DNA from: Brevundimonas fontaquae
GTDB lineage: Bacteria > Pseudomonadota > Alphaproteobacteria > Caulobacterales > Caulobacteraceae
Length of the DNA stretch: 64,000 nucleotides
Direction of reading: 5' to 3'
Assembly (NCBI RefSeq): GCF_017086445.1
Contig: NZ_CP070968.1
Span: forward strand, 2,046,001 to 2,110,000
Positions 53,971 through 62,586 of the stretch are shown here, one piece after another. The number at the start of each line of letters is the position of its first letter. Position 1 is the stretch's first letter. The position numbers and the translations under genes were made by a program. The notes beneath the pieces were generated by a model. The model had not been told where the DNA came from. It did no database searches and saw only the letters and a list, made by a program, of their open reading frames with translations.

Positions 53971-55293
53971 TCAGGCCGGCGGCGCCACGGGGACGACATC
54001 GTCGGCGTCGATCGGTTCGTCTTCCTCGCCGCGCGAAACGACAGTCGCCAGAACCAGGTCGCCCGTGACGTTCAGCGTCGTGCGGCACATGTCCAGGAAG
54101 CGGTCGACGCCCAGGATCAGGCCGATGCCCTCCGGCGGCACCTTCACCATCACCAGGATCATCGCCACGACCGGCAGCGAACCGGCCGGCACGCCCGCCG
54201 TACCGATGCCCCCAAGGATGCAGACCAGCATGACGATGATCTGCTGCGTGATCGTCAGGTCGATGCCGAAGAACTGGGCCAGAAACAGCACCGTCACGCC
54301 TTCAAACAGGGCCGTGCCGTTCTGATTGGCGGTGGCGCCGACCGTAAGGACGAAGCGGGCGATCTTGCGCGGCAGCTTCAGCTCCTGCTCGGCCGCCTTC
54401 AGCGACACCGGCAGAGACGCGTTGGATGAAGCGGTCGAGAAGGCCACGACCATCGGCTCGCGCACGCCTTTGAAGAAGGCGATCGGCGACCGGCCGCCAA
54501 GAAGCCAGATCACCAGCGGATAGACGACGAACATGTGGATCGCCATCGCGCCCACCGCGACGCCGACATAGGCTGCCAGACGCACCAAAAGGTCCCAGCC
54601 GAACAGGGCGGCCAGATTGAACATCAGGCAGGCGATGGCGATGGGGGCCAGTTTGATGAAGAGGTTGATCAGCTTCATCGTGACTTCGAACATGCCCTCG
54701 ATGACCTGCTGCAAGCGGTCGGTCGCAGGCGACTTGGCCATCACCAGGCCGATGCCGAAGAACAGAGCGAACACCATCACCGGCAGGATCTGGTTCTCTG
54801 ATGCAGCGGTGAAGACGTTCGATGGGATCAGATCCAGGAAGAAATCACCCAACTGGATGGTTTCGGGCGCGCCGCTGACGATGCCGGCGGCGCCGTCACG
54901 TCCCTGGTCCAGCAGTTGCTGCGCGAGGACCGGATCCACGCCTCGCCCAGGCTGGAACACATTGACCATCACCAGGCCGATCACCACGGCGATGCTGGAC
55001 ACAAGGATCGTCAGCAGCAGGGTCTTGATACCCGCGCGACCCAGCGAGCTGAGATCGCCCATCTCGGCCACCCCGACCACCAGGGCCGAGAACAGCAGCG
55101 GGATCACCATCATGAACAGCAGGCGCAGGAAGATCTGGCCCAGTGGGCCGGTGACGTTGTCCGTCAGCCAGACCACCCAGGCCGTATCCGCTCCCAGCGT
55201 CAGATTGACCAGCAATCCCCCGATCAGACCGACCGCGAAACCGATCAACATCAGCCAGTGCAGCGCAAGGCCGCCGCGTTTCGTCTCGGTCAT
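53971..55293 (-). CDS. Dicarboxylate/amino acid:cation symporter (DAACS family)
   Basis: 440 aa with eight helices and two re-entrant loops. Family signatures are SNASLPVSLKAAEQ (Ser-rich HP1), FVLTVGATANQNGTALFEGVTVLFLAQFFG with the NxxGT cation site, and GTAGVPAGSLPVVAMIL with GVDRFLDMCRTTLNVTGDLV. Length fits GltP/DctA. Substrate (glutamate/aspartate or C4-dicarboxylate) cannot be separated by eye. It is convergent with sseA and 33 bp downstream of the binding-protein gene. Confidence 0.93.
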   Translation of the reverse strand: MTETKRGGLALHWLMLIGFAVGLIGGLLVNLTLGADTAWVVWLTDNVTGPLGQIFLRLLFMMVIPLLFSALVVGVAEMGDLSSLGRAGIKTLLLTILVSSIAVVIGLVMVNVFQPGRGVDPVLAQQLLDQGRDGAAGIVSGAPETIQLGDFFLDLIPSNVFTAASENQILPVMVFALFFGIGLVMAKSPATDRLQQVIEGMFEVTMKLINLFIKLAPIAIACLMFNLAALFGWDLLVRLAAYVGVAVGAMAIHMFVVYPLVIWLLGGRSPIAFFKGVREPMVVAFSTASSNASLPVSLKAAEQELKLPRKIARFVLTVGATANQNGTALFEGVTVLFLAQFFGIDLTITQQIIVMLVCILGGIGTAGVPAGSLPVVAMILVMVKVPPEGIGLILGVDRFLDMCRTTLNVTGDLVLATVVSRGEEDEPIDADDVVPVAPPA

Positions 55294-55326
55294 CTGTCCC
55301 CCAGGAAGCGATGCAAGCGTCGGCGC

Positions 55327-56418
55327 TTATCGGATCGGCAGGCCATAGATCAAGCCGGCCGGGCGCGCGTTCCATTGTGCGTTCAAACCGCGCGCCAGGT
55401 CGAGCGCCGATTGCGATCCCAGATTTCGTTCGAAGATCTCGCCATAGTTCCCTGCGGCTTCGACCGCGTCCTTGGCCCAATCGTCGGACAGCCCAAGCAT
55501 GGGGCCGAACTCGCCCTCGGCGCCCAAAAGACGTCGCACGCGTGGGTCCGTCGTGGTCTTGAACTGATCTTCGGCATTGGCCTTGGTGACCCCGAGTTCT
55601 TCGGCCAGCATCAGGGCGTTCAGGGTCCAGCGGACGGTCGAGGCCCAGCGTTCGTCGCCCGACTTGACCACCGGTCCCAGCGGCTCCTTGGACGCGACAT
55701 CGGACAGGATCACATGTTCGTTGGGATTGGTCAGCACAGTCCGCGCGGCGGCTAGCGCAGAGATGTCGGCGCTGAACGCGTCGCAATCTTCACGGCCATA
55801 GGCGTCGCGCGCCGCTTCCTCCGTTTCGAACACGACGGGCCTATAGTCGATGCCGCGAGACCGGAAATAGTCGGCGGCGTTGGCCTGGGATGTCGAACCC
55901 GACTGAACGCAAACCCGCGCGCCCGTCAGTTCTGTAGCGCTGTTCAGATTCAGCGAACGCCGGACCAGAAAGCCCTGGCCGTCGTAGTAGTTGATTCCGG
56001 CGAAAACGAACCCCTCGCCCGCGTCGCGGCTCATGGTCCAGGACGAGTTGCGCCAAAGCACATCGATGCGGCCGTCGTTCAGCGCCCTGAATCGATCAGA
56101 CGCCGACAGAGGCACGAACCGCACCGCATCGGCATCGCCCAGCACCGCCGCCGCCGTCGCGCGACAGAAGTCCACGTCGAAGCCGCGCCACTGGCCGCGA
56201 TTGTCGGTGTAGGCGAAGCCGACCAATCCCTGATGCACGCCGCAGTTCAGGCGACCGCGGCGTTTGATGGCGGCCAGCGTCGGACTTTTTGCGACCGCAG
56301 TCGAGGACGCTTGCGCGGGCGTGGCAGGGCTGGTTTCCGGCGCAGGGCTGGCGTCCTTGCGCCCGCAAGCCGTCGTCATCAGCACGACGGTCATCGCTCC
56401 GATCGTCCAGCACCGCAT
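55327..56418 (-). CDS. Orphan amino acid ABC transporter substrate-binding lipoprotein (AapJ/BztA-like)
   Basis: 363 aa. A probable lipobox (MTTAC, Cys18) is followed by a Pro/Ala linker and an SBP_bac_3 domain: LAAIKRRGRLNCGVHQGLVGFAYTD, GFDVDFCRATAAAVLGD, DVLWRNSSWTMSRD, VCVQSGSTSQANAADYF. This is the AapJ/BztA type, normally encoded with aapQMP permease and ATPase genes. None is present here; instead a DAACS symporter lies downstream on the same strand. Confidence 0.9.
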   Translation of the reverse strand: MRCWTIGAMTVVLMTTACGRKDASPAPETSPATPAQASSTAVAKSPTLAAIKRRGRLNCGVHQGLVGFAYTDNRGQWRGFDVDFCRATAAAVLGDADAVRFVPLSASDRFRALNDGRIDVLWRNSSWTMSRDAGEGFVFAGINYYDGQGFLVRRSLNLNSATELTGARVCVQSGSTSQANAADYFRSRGIDYRPVVFETEEAARDAYGREDCDAFSADISALAAARTVLTNPNEHVILSDVASKEPLGPVVKSGDERWASTVRWTLNALMLAEELGVTKANAEDQFKTTTDPRVRRLLGAEGEFGPMLGLSDDWAKDAVEAAGNYGEIFERNLGSQSALDLARGLNAQWNARPAGLIYGLPIR

Positions 56419-56498
56419 CGCGTTCCTATCCCTCGCCGCTTGCGCCCCGCTGGCTTTAGAGGCCTTTAGGGACCAATCCGCAACCCATCGGAGGGGCC

Positions 56499-57677
56499 AT
56501 GTCGCCGCTTTCGGACCGCACCCGCCTGATCGCCGCCGCCACGCGACGCGGCCAGGGTCGGCGCGGCGTCAATCCCCCGATCGAACGCGCCTCGACGATG
56601 TTGAGCGATAGCGCGGCCGTCATGGGCGACGAGACCGACGGGCCGACCTATGGGCTCAGCGGCGCCAGCGCAGCACGCGATCTTCGCCGCGCCCTGGCCG
56701 ATCTGGAGGGGGCAAAGGACGCCTTTCTCGTTCCGTCGGGTCTTGCGGCCGTCACGGTTCCGCTGCTGGCGCTTTTGAGGCCTGGCGACGAGGTGATCAC
56801 GACGGACGCCGTCTATGGTCCGACGCGCCGGTTCCTGAGTCGGTATCAATCGGCCCGCGGCGTCACGACCCGCTTTTTGCCCGCAGACGCAGACGCGCAG
56901 GCTGTTCTGGCCGCCATCGGCGAACGCACGCGGTTGGTGCTGATGGAGTCGCCGGTCTCTCTCACATTCGAAATGGTCGATGTTGCCGCCGTGGCACGGG
57001 CCTGCCGCGCGCGAGGCGTCCTGACGGTGGTCGATAATACCTGGGCCGCCGGCCTGGCCTATCGTCCGCTGGCCCATGGCGTGGATGTCAGTGTTCAGGC
57101 CGTCACCAAATATGTCGGCGGTCATTCGGACGTGCTGATGGGCAGTATCGCTTCGAACAATCCCGCCTGCCTGCGCGCCATCGGCGACGCCATCGAAGAT
57201 CTCGGCTGGCATGTGTCGCCCGACGACGCCTGGCTGGCGCTGCGCGGCCTGCGGACTTTGCCGCTGCGGTATGCCGAACAGGCGCGGTCGGCCTTGATCG
57301 TCGCGGAGTGGCTGCACGCTCGACCCGAGGTGTCCCGCGTCCTCTACCCGCCCCTGCCCGGCTCGATCGGTCATGATCTGTGGCGGCGAGATTTCACCGG
57401 CGCGGCGTCTCTGATGGGCATAGTCATGAAGGGCGGCGACAAGGCGGCGGGCGAGGCCTTCCTGAACGCCCTGACCTTGTTCGGCCTGGGTTATTCTTGG
57501 GGCGGGTTCGAAAGCCTGATCACCCACGAGACGCATCAGATGGCCTACCGCCATCATCCGCCTGTGCTTGAGGGCGAACTGATCCGACTGCATGTCGGTC
57601 TTGAAGATCCTGCGGACCTTGTCGCCGATCTAGAGCAGGGCCTCGCCGCCTTCACCGCCGCGCTCACGGTTCCTTAA
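56499..57677 (+). CDS. metC: Cystathionine beta-lyase
   Basis: 392 aa, PLP-dependent trans-sulfuration enzyme. Landmarks are GVNPPIERASTML, the ALADLEGAKDAFLVPSGLAAV phosphate-binding region, ESPVSLTFEMVDVAAVA, DNTWAAGLAYRPL (Asp to PLP) and the Schiff-base K204 in AVTKYVGGHSDVLMGS. The C-terminal YSWGGFESLIT matches cystathionine beta-lyases better than gamma-synthases. It opens a same-strand run of four genes. Confidence 0.93.
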   Translation: MSPLSDRTRLIAAATRRGQGRRGVNPPIERASTMLSDSAAVMGDETDGPTYGLSGASAARDLRRALADLEGAKDAFLVPSGLAAVTVPLLALLRPGDEVITTDAVYGPTRRFLSRYQSARGVTTRFLPADADAQAVLAAIGERTRLVLMESPVSLTFEMVDVAAVARACRARGVLTVVDNTWAAGLAYRPLAHGVDVSVQAVTKYVGGHSDVLMGSIASNNPACLRAIGDAIEDLGWHVSPDDAWLALRGLRTLPLRYAEQARSALIVAEWLHARPEVSRVLYPPLPGSIGHDLWRRDFTGAASLMGIVMKGGDKAAGEAFLNALTLFGLGYSWGGFESLITHETHQMAYRHHPPVLEGELIRLHVGLEDPADLVADLEQGLAAFTAALTVP

Positions 57678-57700
57678 GCGCCGCAAAGGACTGTGCGCCC

Positions 57701-59047
57701 GTGCGCGAACCGCCCGTTCAGACCCCGGATGATTCGCCGCCGCTGTGGGAACAGTGGGCGGCCGGCTTCGTCGTCTTCATGCTGACCGGCGCCCTGATCG
57801 CGCCCGTGATCGCGCCGACCCAGGTCGAAACGCCGATCCTGCGGTTCATCTGGTTGCCGGTCTATGCCGTCATCGTCGGCCTGATCGTCTTTCGCTTCGA
57901 CAAGGTCATCCGCGCCTGGCCGGCATGGCTGATGATGTTCGCCCTGGTCGCCCTGTGTTTCGCCTCGAAATACTGGTCCATCGACCCCGAGGTCACTGAG
58001 CGCCGCGTCATCGCCATGGCGATCAACAGCGCCTTCGCCATCTATCTGGGCACCCGCTTCCGTGACGACGCCCTGCCGCGCGTCCTGATGTACACCTGTC
58101 TGGTGATGGCGGTCGGCAGCCTGATCATGGTGTTCGGCTACCCGAAGGTCGGGGTGCACCAGTTCGACAACGCCGGCCTTTGGCGCGGCCTCTGGTACGA
58201 AAAAAACCAGATGGGGCTGGTCATGGTGGTGGGCGCCGTCTCCGCCGCAGCGACCCTGGCCGCCGATCATATCGCGGGCCGCAGCCACCGGTTCTGGATC
58301 TGCCTTCTGACATTGGGCCTGACCACGCTCCTGGTGCTCGCCACCCAATCCAAGACATCGCTGCTATGCTGGGGCCTGGGCTTGGGCATGATCGGCGGAT
58401 GGTGGGCGTTGAAACAGGGCGGCGCCGTCATCACCGTCATCGGCATTTGGCTTGCCGTCATCCTTGCGGCGGGCGCGACCTGGCTCTGGAACTCCGACTC
58501 CGCCGCAATCCTCGAGGCGCTGGGCAAGGACCCGTCGCTGACCGGCCGCACTCTGATCTGGGAAGCCTTGATGCGAAAGGTCGCCGAGCGCCCCTGGACG
58601 GGATACGGCTTCAGCGCCTTCTGGGGCGTGGACTCGATCCCCGCGCGCGAAATCCGCATCGAGACCCAATGGCCCGTCCCCTCCGCTCACAACGGCTGGA
58701 TCGACCTTCTCGTGCAGCTGGGCTGGCCCGGTGCGGTGGCTGTGGGCGCCATCATGGCGATCTCTGCGATCTTCGTCATCGCGCGCACGAACGGGCTCGG
58801 TGCGCGCGAAGGCTATTGGAGCATCGCCTATCTGTCCGCCTTCACCGCCTTGAGCCTTTCAGAGAGCGTTCTGCTGACCCACGCGAACCTGCCGTGGATA
58901 CTGATGCTCGCGATTATGGCCCGCGCCGTGACCTTCGATCCGGCCCCGTTTCGCGCGCCGCTTGCCCGACCGGCCTCACGGGCCTACCAGACCCGGTCCC
59001 GAATCGCCTCAGACTATGTGAATGGCCGCCGACCTCTTCGCTTTTGA
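57701..59047 (+). CDS. O-antigen ligase/ExoQ-like polymerase membrane protein
   Basis: 448 aa, GTG start, 10 or more membrane segments. The periplasmic loop with AHNGWIDLLVQLGWPGAVAVG and the upstream LTGRTLIWEALMRKVAERPWTGYGFSAFWG are typical of the Wzy_C/WaaL/ExoQ superfamily. FEKKNQMGL-type WYEKNQMGLVMVVG is also present. It would join or polymerise surface glycans. Its 3' end overlaps the parE start by 26 bp. Confidence 0.88.
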   Translation: MREPPVQTPDDSPPLWEQWAAGFVVFMLTGALIAPVIAPTQVETPILRFIWLPVYAVIVGLIVFRFDKVIRAWPAWLMMFALVALCFASKYWSIDPEVTERRVIAMAINSAFAIYLGTRFRDDALPRVLMYTCLVMAVGSLIMVFGYPKVGVHQFDNAGLWRGLWYEKNQMGLVMVVGAVSAAATLAADHIAGRSHRFWICLLTLGLTTLLVLATQSKTSLLCWGLGLGMIGGWWALKQGGAVITVIGIWLAVILAAGATWLWNSDSAAILEALGKDPSLTGRTLIWEALMRKVAERPWTGYGFSAFWGVDSIPAREIRIETQWPVPSAHNGWIDLLVQLGWPGAVAVGAIMAISAIFVIARTNGLGAREGYWSIAYLSAFTALSLSESVLLTHANLPWILMLAIMARAVTFDPAPFRAPLARPASRAYQTRSRIASDYVNGRRPLRF

Positions 59048-61106
59048 CGACGAACCCGAAGCTCGCAAGCCCGAGCCGCCCAAGCCTGTTGTGGTGACCC
59101 CAGCTGCGGCTGCGCCCATTGCTATCTCAACGCCTGCGCCGCCGCCTGTTCAGGCTACGGCCACGACGGCGGCCGCAAGCGGCTATTCGGCCTCCTCCAT
59201 CGAGGTGCTGGAAGGCCTGGAGCCCGTTCGCAAACGCCCCGGCATGTATATCGGCGGCACCGACGAGCGCGCCCTGCACCACCTGTTCGCCGAAGTCCTG
59301 GACAACGCCATGGACGAGGCGGTGGCCAAACACGCCAAGCTGATCACCGTCGATCTGGACGCCGACGGCTATCTTTCGGTGCGCGACGACGGACGCGGCA
59401 TTCCGGTGGACCCCCACCCCAAACACCCCGGCAAGTCGGCGCTGGAAGTCGTCATGACCGTGCTGCACTCTGGCGGCAAGTTTTCCGGTAAAGCCTATGA
59501 AACCTCAGGCGGTTTGCACGGCGTCGGCGTCTCGGTCGTCAACGCCCTCAGCGAAAGCGTGGAGGTCACGGTCTGGCGCGACGGATTTGAGTGGAAACAA
59601 GCCTTCAGTCGCGGTCACGTCCTCGCTCCGATCCAGCAGATCGGCCCGTCCAAGAAGCGCGGCACGCTGATCCGCTTCAAGCCGGATGAAGAGATCTTCG
59701 GCATGGGCGCGGCCTTCAAGCCCGCCCGCCTGTTCCGCATGGCGCGGTCAAAGGCCTACCTGTTCCGCGGCGTTGAGATCCGCTGGACCTGCGCGCCGGA
59801 GCGGATCACCGACGCCACGCCCGCCCAAGCCAGTCTGCATTTCCCCGGCGGCCTGGCCGACGCTCTGATCGACCGTATCGGTCAGCTCGAGACCGTCACC
59901 CCGACTTTCGCCGGCCGCGCCGAGCGTCAAGGCGAAGCGGGCGCTTTCGAATGGGCCGTCACCTGGTCGCCGATCGGCTTCGGCGAGTCGGACGGCTTCA
60001 TCCAGTCCTACTGCAACACCGTCTCCACCCCCGACGGCGGCACCCACGAGGCCGGCTTCCGCGCCGCCCTGGTCAAGGGGCTGAAATCCTACGGCGAACT
60101 GACCAACGAGAAGCGCGCCGCGATCATCACGGCCGAGGACGTCATCGCCAATGCCGGCGCCCTGATCAGCGTCTTCATCCGCAATCCCGAATTCCAGGGC
60201 CAAACCAAGGACCGTCTGTCCTCGCCCGAGGGCGCGCGCATTGTGGAGCAACTGCTCCGCGACCCGCTGGATCACTGGCTGACCGAGAGCCCCAAACAGG
60301 CCAACGCCCTGTTGGGCTTCGTCATCGATCGCGCCGAGGACCGTCTGCGCCGCCGTAAAGACAAAGAGGTTCAGCGCGCCGCCGCCACCCGCAAGCTGCG
60401 TCTGCCGGGCAAGCTGTCGGACTGCAGCCGTCAGTCGGCCCAGGGCACCGAACTCTTCATCGTCGAAGGCGATTCGGCGGGCGGCTCGGCCAAACAGGCG
60501 CGCGACCGCACGACCCAGGCCATCCTGCCCCTGCGCGGCAAGATTCTGAACGTCGCGTCCGCCACCGCCGATAAGCTGCGCGCCAACGTCGAGCTGTCCG
60601 ACTTGGCCCTGGCCTTGGGCGTCCAGCCCGGCAACCGGTTCAACATCGACGACCTGCGCTACGAGCGCATCGTCATCATGACCGACGCCGACGTGGACGG
60701 CGCCCACATTGCGGCGCTGCTGATCACCTTCTTCTACCGCGTCATGCCCGAGACGATCCGTCAAGGCCGGGTCTTCATGGCCCTGCCGCCGCTCTATCGC
60801 ATCAGCGCCGGACCCTTGAGCGAATATGCCCGTGACGACGCCCATCGCGACGAGTTGCTGGCGACCGTCTTCAAAGGCAAGAAGACCGAGATCGGCCGGT
60901 TCAAGGGTCTGGGCGAAATGATGGCCTCCCAGCTCAAGGAGACCACCATGGATCCCAAGAAGCGCACCCTGGCGCGCATTACGGTGCCCGACGCCGAGGC
61001 CAGCATCGAAGACCTGGTCGAGCGCCTGATGGGCAAGCGCGCCGACGCCCGCTTCCAGTTCATTCAGGAAAACGCCCAGTTCGTGAAAGAAGAACTCGAC
61101 GTCTAA
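59022..61106 (+). CDS. parE: DNA topoisomerase IV subunit B
   Basis: 694 aa. After an Ala/Pro-rich N-terminal extension of about 55 residues comes the GHKL ATPase ([52 protein letters not shown]), the transducer, and the TOPRIM domain with [30 protein letters not shown] and [10 protein letters not shown]. The ATG lies within the end of the ligase gene. Its partner subunit parC is encoded convergently at the window end. Confidence 0.96.
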   Translation: MAADLFAFDDEPEARKPEPPKPVVVTPAAAAPIAISTPAPPPVQATATTAAASGYSASSIEVLEGLEPVRKRPGMYIGGTDERALHHLFAEVLDNAMDEAVAKHAKLITVDLDADGYLSVRDDGRGIPVDPHPKHPGKSALEVVMTVLHSGGKFSGKAYETSGGLHGVGVSVVNALSESVEVTVWRDGFEWKQAFSRGHVLAPIQQIGPSKKRGTLIRFKPDEEIFGMGAAFKPARLFRMARSKAYLFRGVEIRWTCAPERITDATPAQASLHFPGGLADALIDRIGQLETVTPTFAGRAERQGEAGAFEWAVTWSPIGFGESDGFIQSYCNTVSTPDGGTHEAGFRAALVKGLKSYGELTNEKRAAIITAEDVIANAGALISVFIRNPEFQGQTKDRLSSPEGARIVEQLLRDPLDHWLTESPKQANALLGFVIDRAEDRLRRRKDKEVQRAAATRKLRLPGKLSDCSRQSAQGTELFIVEGDSAGGSAKQARDRTTQAILPLRGKILNVASATADKLRANVELSDLALALGVQPGNRFNIDDLRYERIVIMTDADVDGAHIAALLITFFYRVMPETIRQGRVFMALPPLYRISAGPLSEYARDDAHRDELLATVFKGKKTEIGRFKGLGEMMASQLKETTMDPKKRTLARITVPDAEASIEDLVERLMGKRADARFQFIQENAQFVKEELDV

Positions 61107-61155
61107 GGGCCTAGCGGCCCTTCCAACGCACGGCGACGCCTGACAAAAGGGAGGC

Positions 61156-62568
61156 ATGCAGACGCCCGCCCCCTCCGCCGCCGTGCTTGACCAACTGAAA
61201 GCCGCGCTCGGTTCGGGCGGCTGGACCCAGGATCCCGAGGTCATCGCGCCGTCGCTGACCGAATGGCGCAATCGCTGGACGGGCGACACGCCGATTCTGC
61301 TGACCCCACGTTCGACGGAAGAGGTCGCGCGCGCCGTGACGATCTGCGCGCGCGAGGGCGTCGCAATTACGCCTCAAGGCGGCGGCACGGGACTGGTCGG
61401 CGGCCAAATCCCCTTTGGCGAGGTCCTGCTGTCGACCCGCAAGCTGCGCGCCGTACGCGATGTGACACCGCTTGACGACGCCATGACGCTCGAGACCGGC
61501 CTGACCCTGCTGGAAGCACAGCAGGCGGCGACGGCGGCCGGCCGCTACTTTCCGCTCAGCCTGGCGGCTGAAGGCTCGGCCACCATCGGCGGCGTCATCT
61601 CCACCAACGCTGGCGGCACCCAGGTCCTGCGTTACGGCATGATGCGCGACCTGGTGCTGGGCCTTGAGGCGGTCATGCCCAACGGCGAAATCTACCGGGG
61701 GCTGAAGCGGCTGCGTAAGGACAACACCGGCTACGATCTGAAACAGCTGCTGATCGGCGCCGAGGGGACACTGGGCGTCGTGACCGCCGCCACGCTGAAG
61801 CTGTTCCCCATCATGCGTTCGCGCGCCGTCGCGGTGGTCGGGCTGGAAACCGCCGCCGCCTCCGTCAAACTGCTCGCCCGCGCCAAGGCCGAGACGGGCG
61901 GCGGGGTGGAGGCCTTCGAACTGATGAAGCGCCTCGGGATGGAACTGGTCCTCAAGAACATCCCCGACACCCGCGAGCCGCTGGACTCGACGCCCGAGTG
62001 GTATGTCCTGATCGAGATCGCCTCCGGTACGCCCGGCGGCGCCGAGGCCCAGATGGAGGCATTGCTGGAGGTCGCTTTCGAGCAAGGCCTTATCACTGAC
62101 GCCGCCATCGCTCAGAACGACGCCCAGCGCGCCGCCTTCTGGCGTCTGCGCGAAGAACATTCGGCGGCGCTCAAGCCCGAGGGCGGCGGCTGGAAACACG
62201 ACGTCTCCGTCCCGATCAGCCGCATCGCCGATTTCATCGACGAGGCCTCGGCCGCCGTGGAACGCTTCCATCCCGGCGCCCGCATCTCGGTCTTCGGCCA
62301 TGTCGGCGACGGCAATCTGCACTACGACATCCTGCCGGGCGTCGGTCAGGACATCCCCGCCTTCATCGCCCGCTGGAAGGAAGGCTCGCAAGTGGTTCAC
62401 GACGTTGTCGGAACCTACGACGGCTCCATCTCCGCCGAACACGGTCTGGGCCGGCTGAAAACCGAAGAGGTCAAGCGCTACAAGTCTCGGCTCGAGATCG
62501 AAACCATGGCCGCCATCCGCAGAGCCATCGATCCCAAGCGGATCATGAACCCGTCGGTCCTGTTCTAG
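61156..62568 (+). CDS. FAD-binding oxidase (GlcD/D-2-hydroxyglutarate dehydrogenase type)
   Basis: 470 aa. FAD_binding_4 domain with ITPQGGGTGLVGGQIPFG and GSATIGGVISTNAGGTQVLRYGMMRDLVLGLEAVMPNGE, followed by the C-terminal cap with VFGHVGDGNLHYDILP and SAEHGLGRLKTEEVKRYKS. It oxidises a 2-hydroxy acid; whether D-lactate, glycolate or D-2-hydroxyglutarate cannot be decided here. It is 49 bp after parE and convergent with parC. Confidence 0.92.
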   Translation: MQTPAPSAAVLDQLKAALGSGGWTQDPEVIAPSLTEWRNRWTGDTPILLTPRSTEEVARAVTICAREGVAITPQGGGTGLVGGQIPFGEVLLSTRKLRAVRDVTPLDDAMTLETGLTLLEAQQAATAAGRYFPLSLAAEGSATIGGVISTNAGGTQVLRYGMMRDLVLGLEAVMPNGEIYRGLKRLRKDNTGYDLKQLLIGAEGTLGVVTAATLKLFPIMRSRAVAVVGLETAAASVKLLARAKAETGGGVEAFELMKRLGMELVLKNIPDTREPLDSTPEWYVLIEIASGTPGGAEAQMEALLEVAFEQGLITDAAIAQNDAQRAAFWRLREEHSAALKPEGGGWKHDVSVPISRIADFIDEASAAVERFHPGARISVFGHVGDGNLHYDILPGVGQDIPAFIARWKEGSQVVHDVVGTYDGSISAEHGLGRLKTEEVKRYKSRLEIETMAAIRRAIDPKRIMNPSVLF

Positions 62569-62578
62569 AACCGACGGG
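62550..62578. terminator. Hairpin at the convergent FAD oxidase/parC junction
   Basis: CCCGTCGGT (62550-62558) pairs with ACCGACGGG (62570-62578) across an 11-nt loop that contains the FAD oxidase stop codon TAG. There is no T-run, so it is a possible bidirectional terminator of weak type. Confidence 0.4.
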
Positions 62579-62586
62579 CGGGCCGC

